Origin: Lachnospiraceae bacterium UBA3814
Lineage (GTDB): Bacteria; Bacillota; Clostridia; Lachnospirales; Lachnospiraceae
Direction of reading: 5' to 3'
Length of the DNA: 15,149 nucleotides
Assembly: GCA_002368575.1 (NCBI GenBank)
Contig: DFEA01000020.1
Location: forward strand, 1-15,149
Shown here one piece after another: positions 1 through 6,204 of this stretch. The notes beneath the pieces were generated by a model. It saw only the letters and a list, made by a program, of their open reading frames with translations, did no database searches and was not told where the DNA came from. Numbering within the stretch: the stretch's first letter is position 1; each line of letters opens with the position of its first letter. The translations under genes and the position numbers were made by a program.

Positions 1-102
1 GGTCTCTGATCATAATATTAGGGTTGAAAATGATTGTTCTAAATTAAGTACAATTTTGATCTGAATTCTTTTGCTTACAGATCGTCTGATTCATGGATCT
101 AT
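1..102. other. left-edge non-coding sequence, downstream of nuclease copy 1
   Basis: AT-rich sequence with no supportable gene. It lies 3' of the first nuclease-like gene. A weak inverted pair (AGATC at 79-83, GATCT at 96-100) sits where copies 2 and 3 have a much better tail hairpin, so this may be a degenerate version of it. No T-tract and no clear terminator are visible. Confidence 0.4.
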
Positions 103-1014
103 TTAGGATAGCAGAGTCTGTTTAAGCTCTTTTACTCTTGCTATGGGCATATTCAGGCAAAATGCAATCTTATCCACCGTTATGTCTTCACGCAAAAGCC
201 TTAGCGCTGCCTCTTCTCTTTCCGTCTCACGCTTTCGTTGTTCCTCCTCCATAACTGCGTTAACTGCCTCGTTAACCGCTTCGATCCTTTCTCTCGTGTA
301 TATCTGTTCTACCTTTGTCATTTTCATTATCCTCCTTATACGTTCAGCGTCCTCATCTGTTATCACTTTATCTGCAAACACATATATTCCGGTAAGCACA
401 AATATCTGGCGCTTTTTATCGGATATTTTCTCCGCCAGGTCTATCGCCCTGCCAACAGCCGTCTTCTGAGCTTTCTTTGTACGCCTGGTTAACGGGTAAA
501 TGATCAGCTTCATAAGCACTTCGTCTGAGTAATCGCCTGCCCTTACAGCGGTGGAAAGCTCACGCCACAGACTTACCGGATCGAAATCCGAGAGAAATGC
601 CTCCTCAAGCTTTATTACCGCGCATCCGATATCAAGGATCGGAGCTGTGCTGCCCCGCTTGACACCCGCGGTATATATAATAATGATCCTCAGTCTTTCA
701 AATTGCCTGTGCTCATTATACAGCCGCTTCGAAACCCTTGCAATATAGCCCAAATACTTCAGCTTGTTCTCTTCAATATATTTGCTTTCGTAATCTACTA
801 TCGCATATGAGCCATCTCTCAGCTGAAACAGGTTATCAAGCCTCAGTTCATTGGCTTCGACAGCCGGCAGGTCTGTAGGCTCGGCCGTTACGATCTCTGG
901 CAGATTTAACCCGTATACTGAAAAGGATTTCCCTTTGAATTCCTCTGCCAGGATCTTCGACGTGATATCCTTGTTCTGCCAGGCAATCGGATGTTTATCT
1001 CTGGTTTCTTTCAA
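103..1014 (-). CDS. PD-(D/E)XK nuclease-like (Rpn/putative-transposase superfamily) protein, copy 1
   Basis: A 303-residue soluble protein of a type that is multicopy in Lachnospiraceae genomes. The putative nuclease core is near residues 55-80: Asp60 in LRLDNLF, then Glu76 and Lys78 in IVDYESKY, which fits the D...ExK pattern of the PD-(D/E)XK fold. A strand-rich stretch follows (RLRIIIIYT, 108-115), then a helical region, a charged helix rich in Glu/Arg (240-275) and a C-terminal helix-turn-helix-like tail (VDKIAFCLNMPIARVKELK, 280-298). The start is TTG, with the SD AGGAGGTGA four bases upstream; no in-frame ATG competes. Relatives are annotated as Rpn-type nucleases or 'PD-(D/E)XK nuclease family transposases'; DNA cleavage or mobility of this protein is inference only. 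It is almost identical to the gene at 1606-2529 except for a divergent patch near the C-terminus and one fewer NEAV repeat. Family call is fairly sure, biochemical role is not. Confidence 0.82.
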   Translation of the reverse strand: MKETRDKHPIAWQNKDITSKILAEEFKGKSFSVYGLNLPEIVTAEPTDLPAVEANELRLDNLFQLRDGSYAIVDYESKYIEENKLKYLGYIARVSKRLYNEHRQFERLRIIIIYTAGVKRGSTAPILDIGCAVIKLEEAFLSDFDPVSLWRELSTAVRAGDYSDEVLMKLIIYPLTRRTKKAQKTAVGRAIDLAEKISDKKRQIFVLTGIYVFADKVITDEDAERIRRIMKMTKVEQIYTRERIEAVNEAVNAVMEEEQRKRETEREEAALRLLREDITVDKIAFCLNMPIARVKELKQTLLS

Positions 1015-1027
1015 AAAATCACCTCCT
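1012..1027 (-). promoter_or_regulatory. consensus Shine-Dalgarno with TTG start (copy 1)
   Basis: On the minus strand AGGAGGTGA (1019-1027) is followed by TTTT and the TTG start (1012-1014). This is near-perfect anti-SD complementarity driving a non-ATG start. The same arrangement is conserved at copy 2 (2527-2542), which supports the start choice. Confidence 0.8.
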
Positions 1028-1289
1028 GTATTTTATTCTATGTTTTGTCATCCTTATCACAGATTTTCCGGCTGCGCGGCCGTAAATAAGCAAATCTTAT
1101 CCATGGGGCGCGGGGGATTTTGTAAATGTTGGTAGCTGCAGTAATCTCAAAACAATTAACCGCACAAATGAAAAGTCTTTTTGAAATGTCTTCTAAAACT
1201 ATAAGGGATTTTGAAATGAATGTTCAGGACGCTATAAAAATCTTTTGAAATGATAAGTTTTATTAAAGCGTATATGACCTGATTTAAAG
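1015..1289 (-). repeat. duplicated leader upstream of copy 1 (partner 2530-2804)
   Basis: The ~275 bp upstream of the copy 1 start are nearly identical to the bases upstream of copy 2. They diverge gradually with distance and end at a shared TTTAAAG (1283-1289 and 2798-2804). No coding potential is supported. The leader must contain the promoter of these genes, but I could not identify a convincing -35/-10 pair. It carries the TTTTGAAATG repeats listed separately. Confidence 0.75.
1179..1252 (+). repeat. three direct repeats of TTTTGAAATG
   Basis: TTTTGAAATG occurs exactly at 1179-1188, 1209-1218 and 1243-1252, spaced 30 and 34 bp, about three helical turns. The second and third are each preceded by CTATAA. 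In the copy 2 leader only the first is intact (2694-2703); the other two positions have decayed. Operator or iteron function is inference. Confidence 0.55.
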
Positions 1290-1586
1290 GGAGCAGCCCG
1301 GTTTTGCCTCAGACCTTATTTTTTTAATGATCTGCAGCGTTTATCCGCCGACCATATTTTCATTTTATACACTATATAAGAAACGACAAAGTTCTTTTTA
1401 CTTTGACGTTTCCTGCGCCGGGCCAATTCGATATTTGCCAGCAAATATCGAATAAGTTTTGGACGCCTCCGGCGACATCTTCCTTACAAAATCCGTGCGC
1501 ACTTATTCGACGTTTGCTTCGCAAATGTCGAATTTATCCGTCGGAGGCTTTATAGTGAACGACAAATTTGTCGTTCACTATAGCTG
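1290..1586. mobile_element. ~297-bp extra segment between copies 1 and 2, candidate MITE-like insertion
   Basis: At the copy 2/3 junction the leader end TTTAAAG (to 2804) runs directly into the tail hairpin CCGGATCC (2805). At the copy 1/2 junction the same two landmarks (to 1289, from 1587) are separated by ~297 bp, so this looks like an occupied versus an empty site. The segment has no supportable gene and is dominated by four hairpins (1372-1583). I see no clear target-site duplication; both edges contain a CCGG-bearing stretch but they do not match well. A deletion at the other junction is the alternative. Confidence 0.45.
1372..1583. repeat. mirror-symmetric four-hairpin element
   Basis: Four hairpins lie in 212 bp. 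H1 is 1380-1412 (12-bp arms, one mismatch, loop TTCTTTTTA). H2 is 1426-1453 (13-bp perfect arms, loop CA). H2' is 1505-1533 (13-bp arms, one G-T pair, loop TTC). H1' is 1551-1582 (a perfect 32-bp palindrome). H2 matches H2' and H1 resembles H1' (shared core GAACGACAAA or AAACGACAAA) when one half is read on the opposite strand. The block is therefore an imperfect inverted repeat of a two-hairpin module around a ~50-bp centre. The ends share CTATA plus the GACAAA core as imperfect terminal inverted repeats. This resembles a MITE or BIME; no protein is encoded. Confidence 0.65.
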
Positions 1587-1604
1587 CCGGATCCTGGTAT
1601 CCGG
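1587..1604 (-). other. tail hairpin abutting the stop codon of copy 2
   Basis: CCGGAT-CCTGGT-ATCCGG, a 6-bp stem with a 6-nt loop, one base beyond the stop codon of copy 2. It has no T-tract in either direction, so it is not a standard intrinsic terminator. Copy 3 has a better version at 2805-2822. Confidence 0.45.
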
Positions 1605-1605
1605 T

Positions 1606-2529
1606 TTAGGATAGCAGGGTCTGTTTAAGCTCTTTTACTCTTGCTATGGACATATTCAGGCAAAGCGCGATCTTTTCAACAGAGTCCCCGGTTCTTAAAA
1701 GCCTTAGCGCTGCTTCTTCTCTTTCCGTCTCACGCTTTCGTTGTTCCTCCTCCATAACTGCGTTAACTGCCTCGTTAACTGCCTCGTTAACCGCTGCGAT
1801 CCTTTCTCTCGTGTATATCTGTTCTACCTTTGTCATTTTCATTATCCTCCTTATACGTTCAGCGTCCTCATCTGTTATCACTTTATCTGCAAACACATAT
1901 ATTCCGGTAAGCACAAATATCTGGCGCTTTTTATCTGGTATTTTCTCCGCCAGGTCTATCGCCCTGCCAACAGCCGTCTTCTGAGCTTTCTTTGTACGCC
2001 TGGTTAACGGGTAAATGATCAGCTTCATAAGCACTTCGTCTGAGTAATCACCTGCCCTTACAGCGGTGGAAAGCTCACGCCACAGACTTACCGGATCGAA
2101 ATCCGAGAGGAATGCCTCCTCAAGCTTTATTACCGCGCATCCGATATCAAGGATCGGAGCTGTGCTGCCCCGCTTGACACCCGCGGTATATATAATAATG
2201 ATCCTCAGTCTTTCAAATTGTCTGTGCTCATTATACAGCCGCTTCGAAACCCTTGCAATATAGCCCAAATACTTCAGCTTGTTCTCTTCACTATATTTGC
2301 TTTCGTAATCTACTATCGCATATGAGCCATCTCTCAGTTGAAACAGGTTATCAAGCCTCAGCTCATTGGCTTCGACAGCCGGCAGGTCTGTAGGCTCGGC
2401 CGTTACGATCTCAGGCAGATTTAACCCGTATACTGAAAAGGATTTCCCTTTGAATTCCTCCGCAAGGATCTTTGATGTGATATCCTTGTTCTGCCAGGCA
2501 ATCGGATGCTTATCTCTGGTTTCTTTCAA
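1606..2529 (-). CDS. PD-(D/E)XK nuclease-like (Rpn/putative-transposase superfamily) protein, copy 2
   Basis: A 307-residue near-duplicate of the gene at 103-1014, with the same putative nuclease core (Asp60, Glu76, Lys78), TTG start and AGGAGGTGA Shine-Dalgarno (2534-2542). Differences are few: Ile80 to Ser, Ser198 to Pro, one additional NEAV unit in the charged helix (12-bp in-frame duplication near 1757-1795), and a block of substitutions in the C-terminal tail (LLRTGDSVEKIALCLNMS in place of LLREDITVDKIAFCLNMP). The C-terminal block matches the decayed copy 3 instead of copy 1, which suggests recombination among copies. The gene is intact and appears expressible; the near identity to copy 1 implies recent duplication or gene conversion. 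It may be a self-spreading nuclease gene or a paralogue kept for another purpose; the sequence does not decide. Confidence 0.82.
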   Translation of the reverse strand: MKETRDKHPIAWQNKDITSKILAEEFKGKSFSVYGLNLPEIVTAEPTDLPAVEANELRLDNLFQLRDGSYAIVDYESKYSEENKLKYLGYIARVSKRLYNEHRQFERLRIIIIYTAGVKRGSTAPILDIGCAVIKLEEAFLSDFDPVSLWRELSTAVRAGDYSDEVLMKLIIYPLTRRTKKAQKTAVGRAIDLAEKIPDKKRQIFVLTGIYVFADKVITDEDAERIRRIMKMTKVEQIYTRERIAAVNEAVNEAVNAVMEEEQRKRETEREEAALRLLRTGDSVEKIALCLNMSIARVKELKQTLLS

Positions 2530-2804
2530 AAAATCACCTCCTGTATTTTATTCTATGTTTTGTCATCCTTATCACAGATTTTCCGGCTGCGCGGTTGTAA
2601 ATAAGCAAATCTTATCCATGGGACGCGGGGGATTTTGTAAATGTTGGTAGCTGCAGTAATCTCAAAACAATTAACCGCACAAATGAAAAGTCTTTTTGAA
2701 ATGTCTTCTAAAACTATAAGGAATTTTGAACCGAATGTTCAGAATGCTGTATAAGTCGTTTGAATTGATAAGCTTAATAAAAGGGTATATGACTTGGTTT
2801 AAAG

Positions 2805-2822
2805 CCGGATCCTGGGATCCGG
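2805..2822 (-). other. tail hairpin at the copy 2/copy 3 junction
   Basis: CCGGATCC-TG-GGATCCGG, a perfect 8-bp stem, lies exactly between the leader end of copy 2 and the tail of copy 3. It corresponds to the hairpin at 1587-1604. A T-tract is absent, so termination is doubtful; it could be a recombination or processing site. Confidence 0.45.
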
Positions 2823-2823
2823 G

Positions 2824-3460
2824 TCAGGACAGCAGGGTCTGTTTAAGCTCTTTTTACTCTTGCTATGGACATATTCAGGCAAAGCGCGATCTTTTCAACA
2901 GAGTCCCCGGTTCTTAAAAGCCTTAGCGCTATCTCTTCTCTTTCCGCTTCATGCTTCCGTTGCTCCTCCTCTACTGCCTCGTTAACCGCTGCGATCCTTT
3001 CTCTCGTGTATATCTGTTCTACCTTTGTCATTTTCATTATCCTCCTTATACGTTCAGCGTCCTCATCTGTTATCACTTTATCTGCAAACACATATATTCC
3101 GGTAAGCACAAATATCTGGCGCTTTTTATCTGGTATTTTCTCCGCCAGGTCTATCGCCCTGCCAACAGCCGTCTTCTGAGCTTTCTTGGTACGCCTGGTT
3201 AACGGGTAAATGATCAGCTTCATAAGCACTTCGTCTGAGTAATCGCCTGCCCTTACAGCGGTGGAAAGCTCACGCCACAGACTTACCGGATCGAAATCCG
3301 AGAGGAATGCCTCCTCAAGCTTTATTACCGCGCATCCGATATCAAGGATCGGAGCTGTGCTGCCCCGCTTGACACCCGCAGTATATATAATAATGATCCT
3401 CAGTCTTTCAAATTGCCTGTGCTCATTATACAGCCGCTTGGATACCCTTACAATATACCC
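2824..3460 (-). pseudogene. decayed third copy of the PD-(D/E)XK nuclease-like gene
   Basis: Homology to copies 1 and 2 runs from their residue ~89 (GYI-RVSKRLYNEH) to the C-terminus. The first third, holding the putative catalytic Asp/Glu/Lys, is gone. Upstream of 3460 the sequence is unrelated and an in-frame TAA lies at 3482-3484, with no ATG, GTG or TTG start before the GTG at 3229. Near the C-terminus a T-run of five (2851-2855) replaces four in the other copies. This shifts the frame and ends translation at 2843 with VKRA instead of VKELKQTLLS; the ancestral stop would be at 2824-2826. The NEAV repeat is shorter and the charged helix differs (RKHEAEREE). An open stretch from 3229 to 2843 remains (128 codons) but is unlikely to give a functional nuclease. 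Confidence 0.8.
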
Positions 3461-3698
3461 GATAACGTAAATAACTGCCAGTTACTAATATGAATAACGA
3501 GTGAACGCAACGATACAGAGATTTTAAAAAGACAGATATTTGATGTGAAATGTAGTGTTTTGGTTGCTTTGAAAATGACAGATTATAATATTACATCAGG
3601 ATTTCTATGATGACAAAACCGTCACCATGTGTTACTATCCACATATAAGCAATTTTTCACACATAAGACATAATCTTTGTCGTCTAATGACCTTATCT

Positions 3699-3727
3699 TT
3701 GTCAATTCAGGAATTCTTGCTTATAAA
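3699..3727 (+). promoter_or_regulatory. sigma-A-type promoter for the gene at 3825
   Basis: TTGTCA (3699-3704), a 17-bp spacer, then TATAAA (3722-3727): five of six matches to each consensus at ideal spacing. The leader would be about 90 nt. ATCTTTGTC occurs twice just upstream and over the -35 (around 3673 and 3695), which could be an operator pair. Confidence 0.6.
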
Positions 3728-3743
3728 CCCAAAATCATTTATA

Positions 3744-3798
3744 GGCAGGAATAAAGAAGGACAGCACAGGTTCTTTGTATCACTCGTATATTCCTGCC
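3744..3798 (+). promoter_or_regulatory. nested stem-loop in the leader mRNA
   Basis: GGCAGGAATA (3744-3753) pairs perfectly with TATTCCTGCC (3789-3798). Inside, AAAGAA (3753-3758) pairs with TTCTTT (3771-3776). The structure ends about ten bases before the Shine-Dalgarno (AGGAAAGGAG, 3807-3816), so it could modulate translation or mRNA stability. It resembles no riboswitch class I know. Confidence 0.4.
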
Positions 3799-3824
3799 GT
3801 TATTTCAGGAAAGGAGAGATTTAT

Positions 3825-4700
3825 ATGAGCGAACAGAGAAGATTGAAGGACTTTGAGGAGCTTAGATACAGGGATGACTTTATGTTCGGTAAGGTCATGG
3901 AGGACAGGGAGCTGTGCAGGGAAGTGCTGGAATGCCTGCTTCAGCGTCCGGTCGGCGAGCTTACAGAGCTTCAGACGCAGAAGGAGTTTAAGTATACATC
4001 TGATGGGAAGCCGATGAGGCTTGATGTGTATAATGAGGACAGTGACAGGGCTGTATATGATGCGGAGATGGAGAATCTGAATCATAAAACGGTCGAGTCA
4101 CACCAACTGCCGAAGAGAAGCCGGTTTTATCAGGCAGCCATAGACATAGATTATATGAACAAGGGCAATTCATATAAGAAGCTTCCGGAAAGCACGGTGA
4201 TGTTCATCTGCACTTTTGATCCATTTCACCTTGGACTGAGCCAGTATACCTTCAGGGAGGCCTGCGAGGAGAAGCAGGGACTCGGGCTTGACGATGGAAC
4301 GGTGAAGATATTCTATAATTGCTGCTATGAGGGCAACGATATACCGGAGGATCTCAGGTGTTTTTACGATTATGTTGAAACAGGCTGTGCAGAGAGTGAT
4401 CTTACAAGAAAGATCGATGCTGCTGTAGTTAATGGCAGAAGGAACGAGATATGGAGGTCACAGTATATGAAGGAATGGGTGATCATACAGGATGCCATAG
4501 AAGACGAAAGGGAACGCGCGGAGAAGGCGGAAGAGCGTGCCAGGAAAGCTGAGGAACAGATCGTAAAGGCTGAGGAGCGTGCCGAGAAGGCTGAGGAACA
4601 GATCGTGAAGGCTGAGAAGAGAGCGGATCAGGAACGCGAGCGTGCTGAAAGAGCCGAAGCGAAAATAAAGGAGCTTGAGGCCAGGATAGCAGCCGGCTAA
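3825..4700 (+). CDS. Rpn family recombination-promoting nuclease/putative transposase (PDDEXK) with coiled-coil tail
   Basis: A 291-residue protein with the hallmarks of the PD-(D/E)XK 'nuclease family transposase' group: DDFMFGKVMED (17-27), RLDVYNED (65-72), then LPKRSRFYQAAIDID (95-109) and VMFICTFDPF (125-134). The putative active site is Asp67 with Glu81-Met-Glu83; relatives usually have ExQ or ExK at this last position, so Glu83 may alter or abolish catalysis. Residues 225-290 form a highly charged coiled coil with two consecutive 14-residue units (KAEEQIVKAEERAE type, 4545-4586 and 4587-4628). The ATG at 3825 is chosen because AGGAAAGGAG precedes it by about eight bases and a good promoter lies ~90 bp upstream. 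It points opposite to both flanking gene groups and has its own promoter. It is a different subfamily from the three copies to its left. Recombination promotion is known for E. coli Rpn proteins; here it is inferred. Confidence 0.85.
   Translation: MSEQRRLKDFEELRYRDDFMFGKVMEDRELCREVLECLLQRPVGELTELQTQKEFKYTSDGKPMRLDVYNEDSDRAVYDAEMENLNHKTVESHQLPKRSRFYQAAIDIDYMNKGNSYKKLPESTVMFICTFDPFHLGLSQYTFREACEEKQGLGLDDGTVKIFYNCCYEGNDIPEDLRCFYDYVETGCAESDLTRKIDAAVVNGRRNEIWRSQYMKEWVIIQDAIEDERERAEKAEERARKAEEQIVKAEERAEKAEEQIVKAEKRADQERERAERAEAKIKELEARIAAG
4545..4628 (+). repeat. two 42-bp tandem units encoding coiled-coil heptads
   Basis: Two consecutive 42-bp units differ at only a few positions and each encodes 14 residues (two heptads) starting KAEEQIVKAE. 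Such repeats can change copy number by slippage and so lengthen or shorten the coiled coil. Confidence 0.75.
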
Positions 4701-4701
4701 T

Positions 4702-4721
4702 AATGCCATAGCAGTGGCATT
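4702..4721. terminator. hairpin between convergent genes, possible bidirectional terminator
   Basis: AATGCCA (4702-4708), loop TAGCAG, TGGCATT (4715-4721): a 7-bp perfect stem between the stop of the plus-strand nuclease gene and the stop of murF. The position suits a shared terminator, but there is no proper T-tract on either strand (GTAAAATAAAG after it on plus, ATTAGCC on minus). Efficiency is doubtful. Confidence 0.4.
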
Positions 4722-4739
4722 GTAAAATAAAGTGTTCCG

Positions 4740-6188
4740 TTACCCGTTCCCAATCCCCGAAAGCCTTTCTACCGCCTTTTCGAAATGCATGGCATGGGAG
4801 GCCTTCAGCAGTATTGTGTCCCCTTCTTTAAATAAGTCCTCATTATCTATGGCCTGCAAAAGCTCCTCAGTTGACCTGTAATGATGCAGTCTTTTATCGA
4901 TATCCGAAGGGTCTCCGTTTTCCTTTAAGAATACCTCCTTAGCCGCCTCATACATGCCCTCTGATCTCTCTCCTACCGTAATGAGCCTGTCTATCCCCTG
5001 CTCCGCCGCAAAGCATCCCACCTCTCTGTGCATTTTGCCGGAGTCCTCCCCCAGCTCGAACATATCCCCGAGGACAGCGGCCGTGCCGGTCTTCCTCCCG
5101 CTGCTTCGTCCCGTATCCGCAAGAAGCTTTATTGCATTCATCATAGAGGTAGGATTTGCATTATAGCAGTCGTCGATCAGAAGATAGCTTTCCGTTTTTA
5201 TGGGAGCAAGCCTTCCGCTGACGCCCTTCACATTTGCGATCCCCCGCCTTATCTCTTCAGCATCAAGCCCGTAGAAGTACCCGGCGGCAGCGCCCGCCAG
5301 AGCGTTTTTCGCGCTGTGCTCTCCCGGAAGCGGTATATGTACCTTAAGCTCCTCACCATTTATATCAAATACCGCATCCGTTCCGTTAAGCTGTCTGTTT
5401 TCGATGCGACGGGCACAGACATCAAGTGTGTCCTTCAGTCCGTAAAAGATCGGCTTTTCACCGCATACCTCCTTTACGGACGACAGCCTTTCATCGTCTC
5501 CGTTCAAGATAGCTCTGCCCTTTCCCGTCATATATTCAAAAACCTCGGTCTTTGCCCTGAAAACACCGTCAAGGTCATGGAGAAATTCAAGATGGCAGGG
5601 GCCTATATTGGTCATTACGACGCTGTCGGGCCTGACTATCTTCGCAAGCCTTGTCATCTCCCCGAACTGGTTTATTCCCATCTCTATGACCGCTATTTCG
5701 TGCTCATCCCTGAGTCCAAGGATAGTAAGGGGCACACCGACCTCGTTGTTGTAATTGCCCTCTGTCTTATGCACCCTGTATCTCTCCGAAAGGACCGCCG
5801 CCACCATTTCCTTGGTGCTGGTCTTTCCCATGCTGCCGATGATCCCTATGGCGGGAATATCAAACAGACTCCTGTAATAGGCGGCAAGCCTTTTAAGCGC
5901 GTCAAAGCTGTCCTTTACAAGGATGTAATTTCCGTTTTCATCATCAGGCTTCTTTTCACATATGACCCCGAGGGCGCCCTTTTCAAGGACCTGTCCGATA
6001 AAGGAATGTCCGTCTGCCCTTTCTCCCTTTGTGGCCACAAAGATCCCGCCGCGCTCAAGCTTTCTGGAATCTATCACAACGCAGGAAGCCTCCTTTTCAG
6101 TCTCATCTGAAGAGGCATCACCTGCTTTCCTTACAAACAGCTCACCGTTTACCGCCCTTGCTATATTTTCAAGATCCATTCCGCGCAT
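4740..6188 (-). CDS. murF: UDP-N-acetylmuramoyl-tripeptide--D-alanyl-D-alanine ligase
   Basis: A cytoplasmic Mur ligase of 482 residues that adds D-Ala-D-Ala to UDP-MurNAc-tripeptide using ATP, the last soluble precursor step of peptidoglycan synthesis. Seen: an N-terminal UDP-substrate domain (1-112, with VVIDSRKLERGGIFVATKG at 37-55), the ATP P-loop GSMGKTSTK (118-126), NYNNEVGVPLT (145-155), the central-domain TNIGPCHLEFL (193-203; the usual Ala/Ser before His is Cys), GEHSAKNALA (289-298), DDCYNANPTS (339-348) and VLGDMFELG (372-380). Length is normal for the family. The ATG at 6188 is preferred over Met4 because GAGG ends six bases upstream. It lies 16 bp after ddl, whose product is its substrate, and is the last gene of the minus-strand block. 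Confidence 0.96.
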   Translation of the reverse strand: MRGMDLENIARAVNGELFVRKAGDASSDETEKEASCVVIDSRKLERGGIFVATKGERADGHSFIGQVLEKGALGVICEKKPDDENGNYILVKDSFDALKRLAAYYRSLFDIPAIGIIGSMGKTSTKEMVAAVLSERYRVHKTEGNYNNEVGVPLTILGLRDEHEIAVIEMGINQFGEMTRLAKIVRPDSVVMTNIGPCHLEFLHDLDGVFRAKTEVFEYMTGKGRAILNGDDERLSSVKEVCGEKPIFYGLKDTLDVCARRIENRQLNGTDAVFDINGEELKVHIPLPGEHSAKNALAGAAAGYFYGLDAEEIRRGIANVKGVSGRLAPIKTESYLLIDDCYNANPTSMMNAIKLLADTGRSSGRKTGTAAVLGDMFELGEDSGKMHREVGCFAAEQGIDRLITVGERSEGMYEAAKEVFLKENGDPSDIDKRLHHYRSTEELLQAIDNEDLFKEGDTILLKASHAMHFEKAVERLSGIGNG

Positions 6189-6204
6189 GATCCACCTCTT
6201 CCTT

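Larger units (their letters stand above)
3461..3824. other. intergenic region between nuclease remnant and divergent nuclease gene
   Basis: AT-rich, 364 bp. The left part holds no gene; it contains a small palindrome TAACTGCCAGTTA (3472-3484) just past the truncation point of the remnant. The right part holds the promoter (3699-3727), a nested inverted-repeat leader (3744-3798) and the ribosome binding site of the gene at 3825. The frame of that gene is open upstream to an ATG at 3627, but this precedes the promoter and I do not treat it as coding. Confidence 0.5.

Noticed and set aside
143..1135. Several plus-strand open frames opposite the nuclease copies (repeated at 1646-2650 and 2865-3470)
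   Set aside because: They recur only because the genes on the minus strand are duplicated; they lack ribosome binding sites and protein-like composition.
1372..1583. CRISPR array or classical IS element
   Set aside because: The repeats are hairpins in inverted order without equal-length unique spacers, and no transposase is encoded in or next to the block.
2843..3229. Independent 128-residue gene
   Set aside because: It is the C-terminal part of the nuclease-like gene with a GTG inside the homologous region as apparent start, missing the catalytic part and frameshifted at the end; treated as a pseudogene remnant.
3627..3824. Upstream in-frame extension (66 codons) of the plus-strand nuclease gene
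   Set aside because: It spans the promoter and the inverted-repeat leader, shows no family similarity, and the ATG at 3825 has a good Shine-Dalgarno and begins where relatives begin.
5028..6110. Long open frame (360 codons) on the plus strand opposite murF
   Set aside because: It is fully antisense to a gene with all MurF motifs, has no recognisable domain, and its composition is that expected from the codon pattern of the opposite strand.
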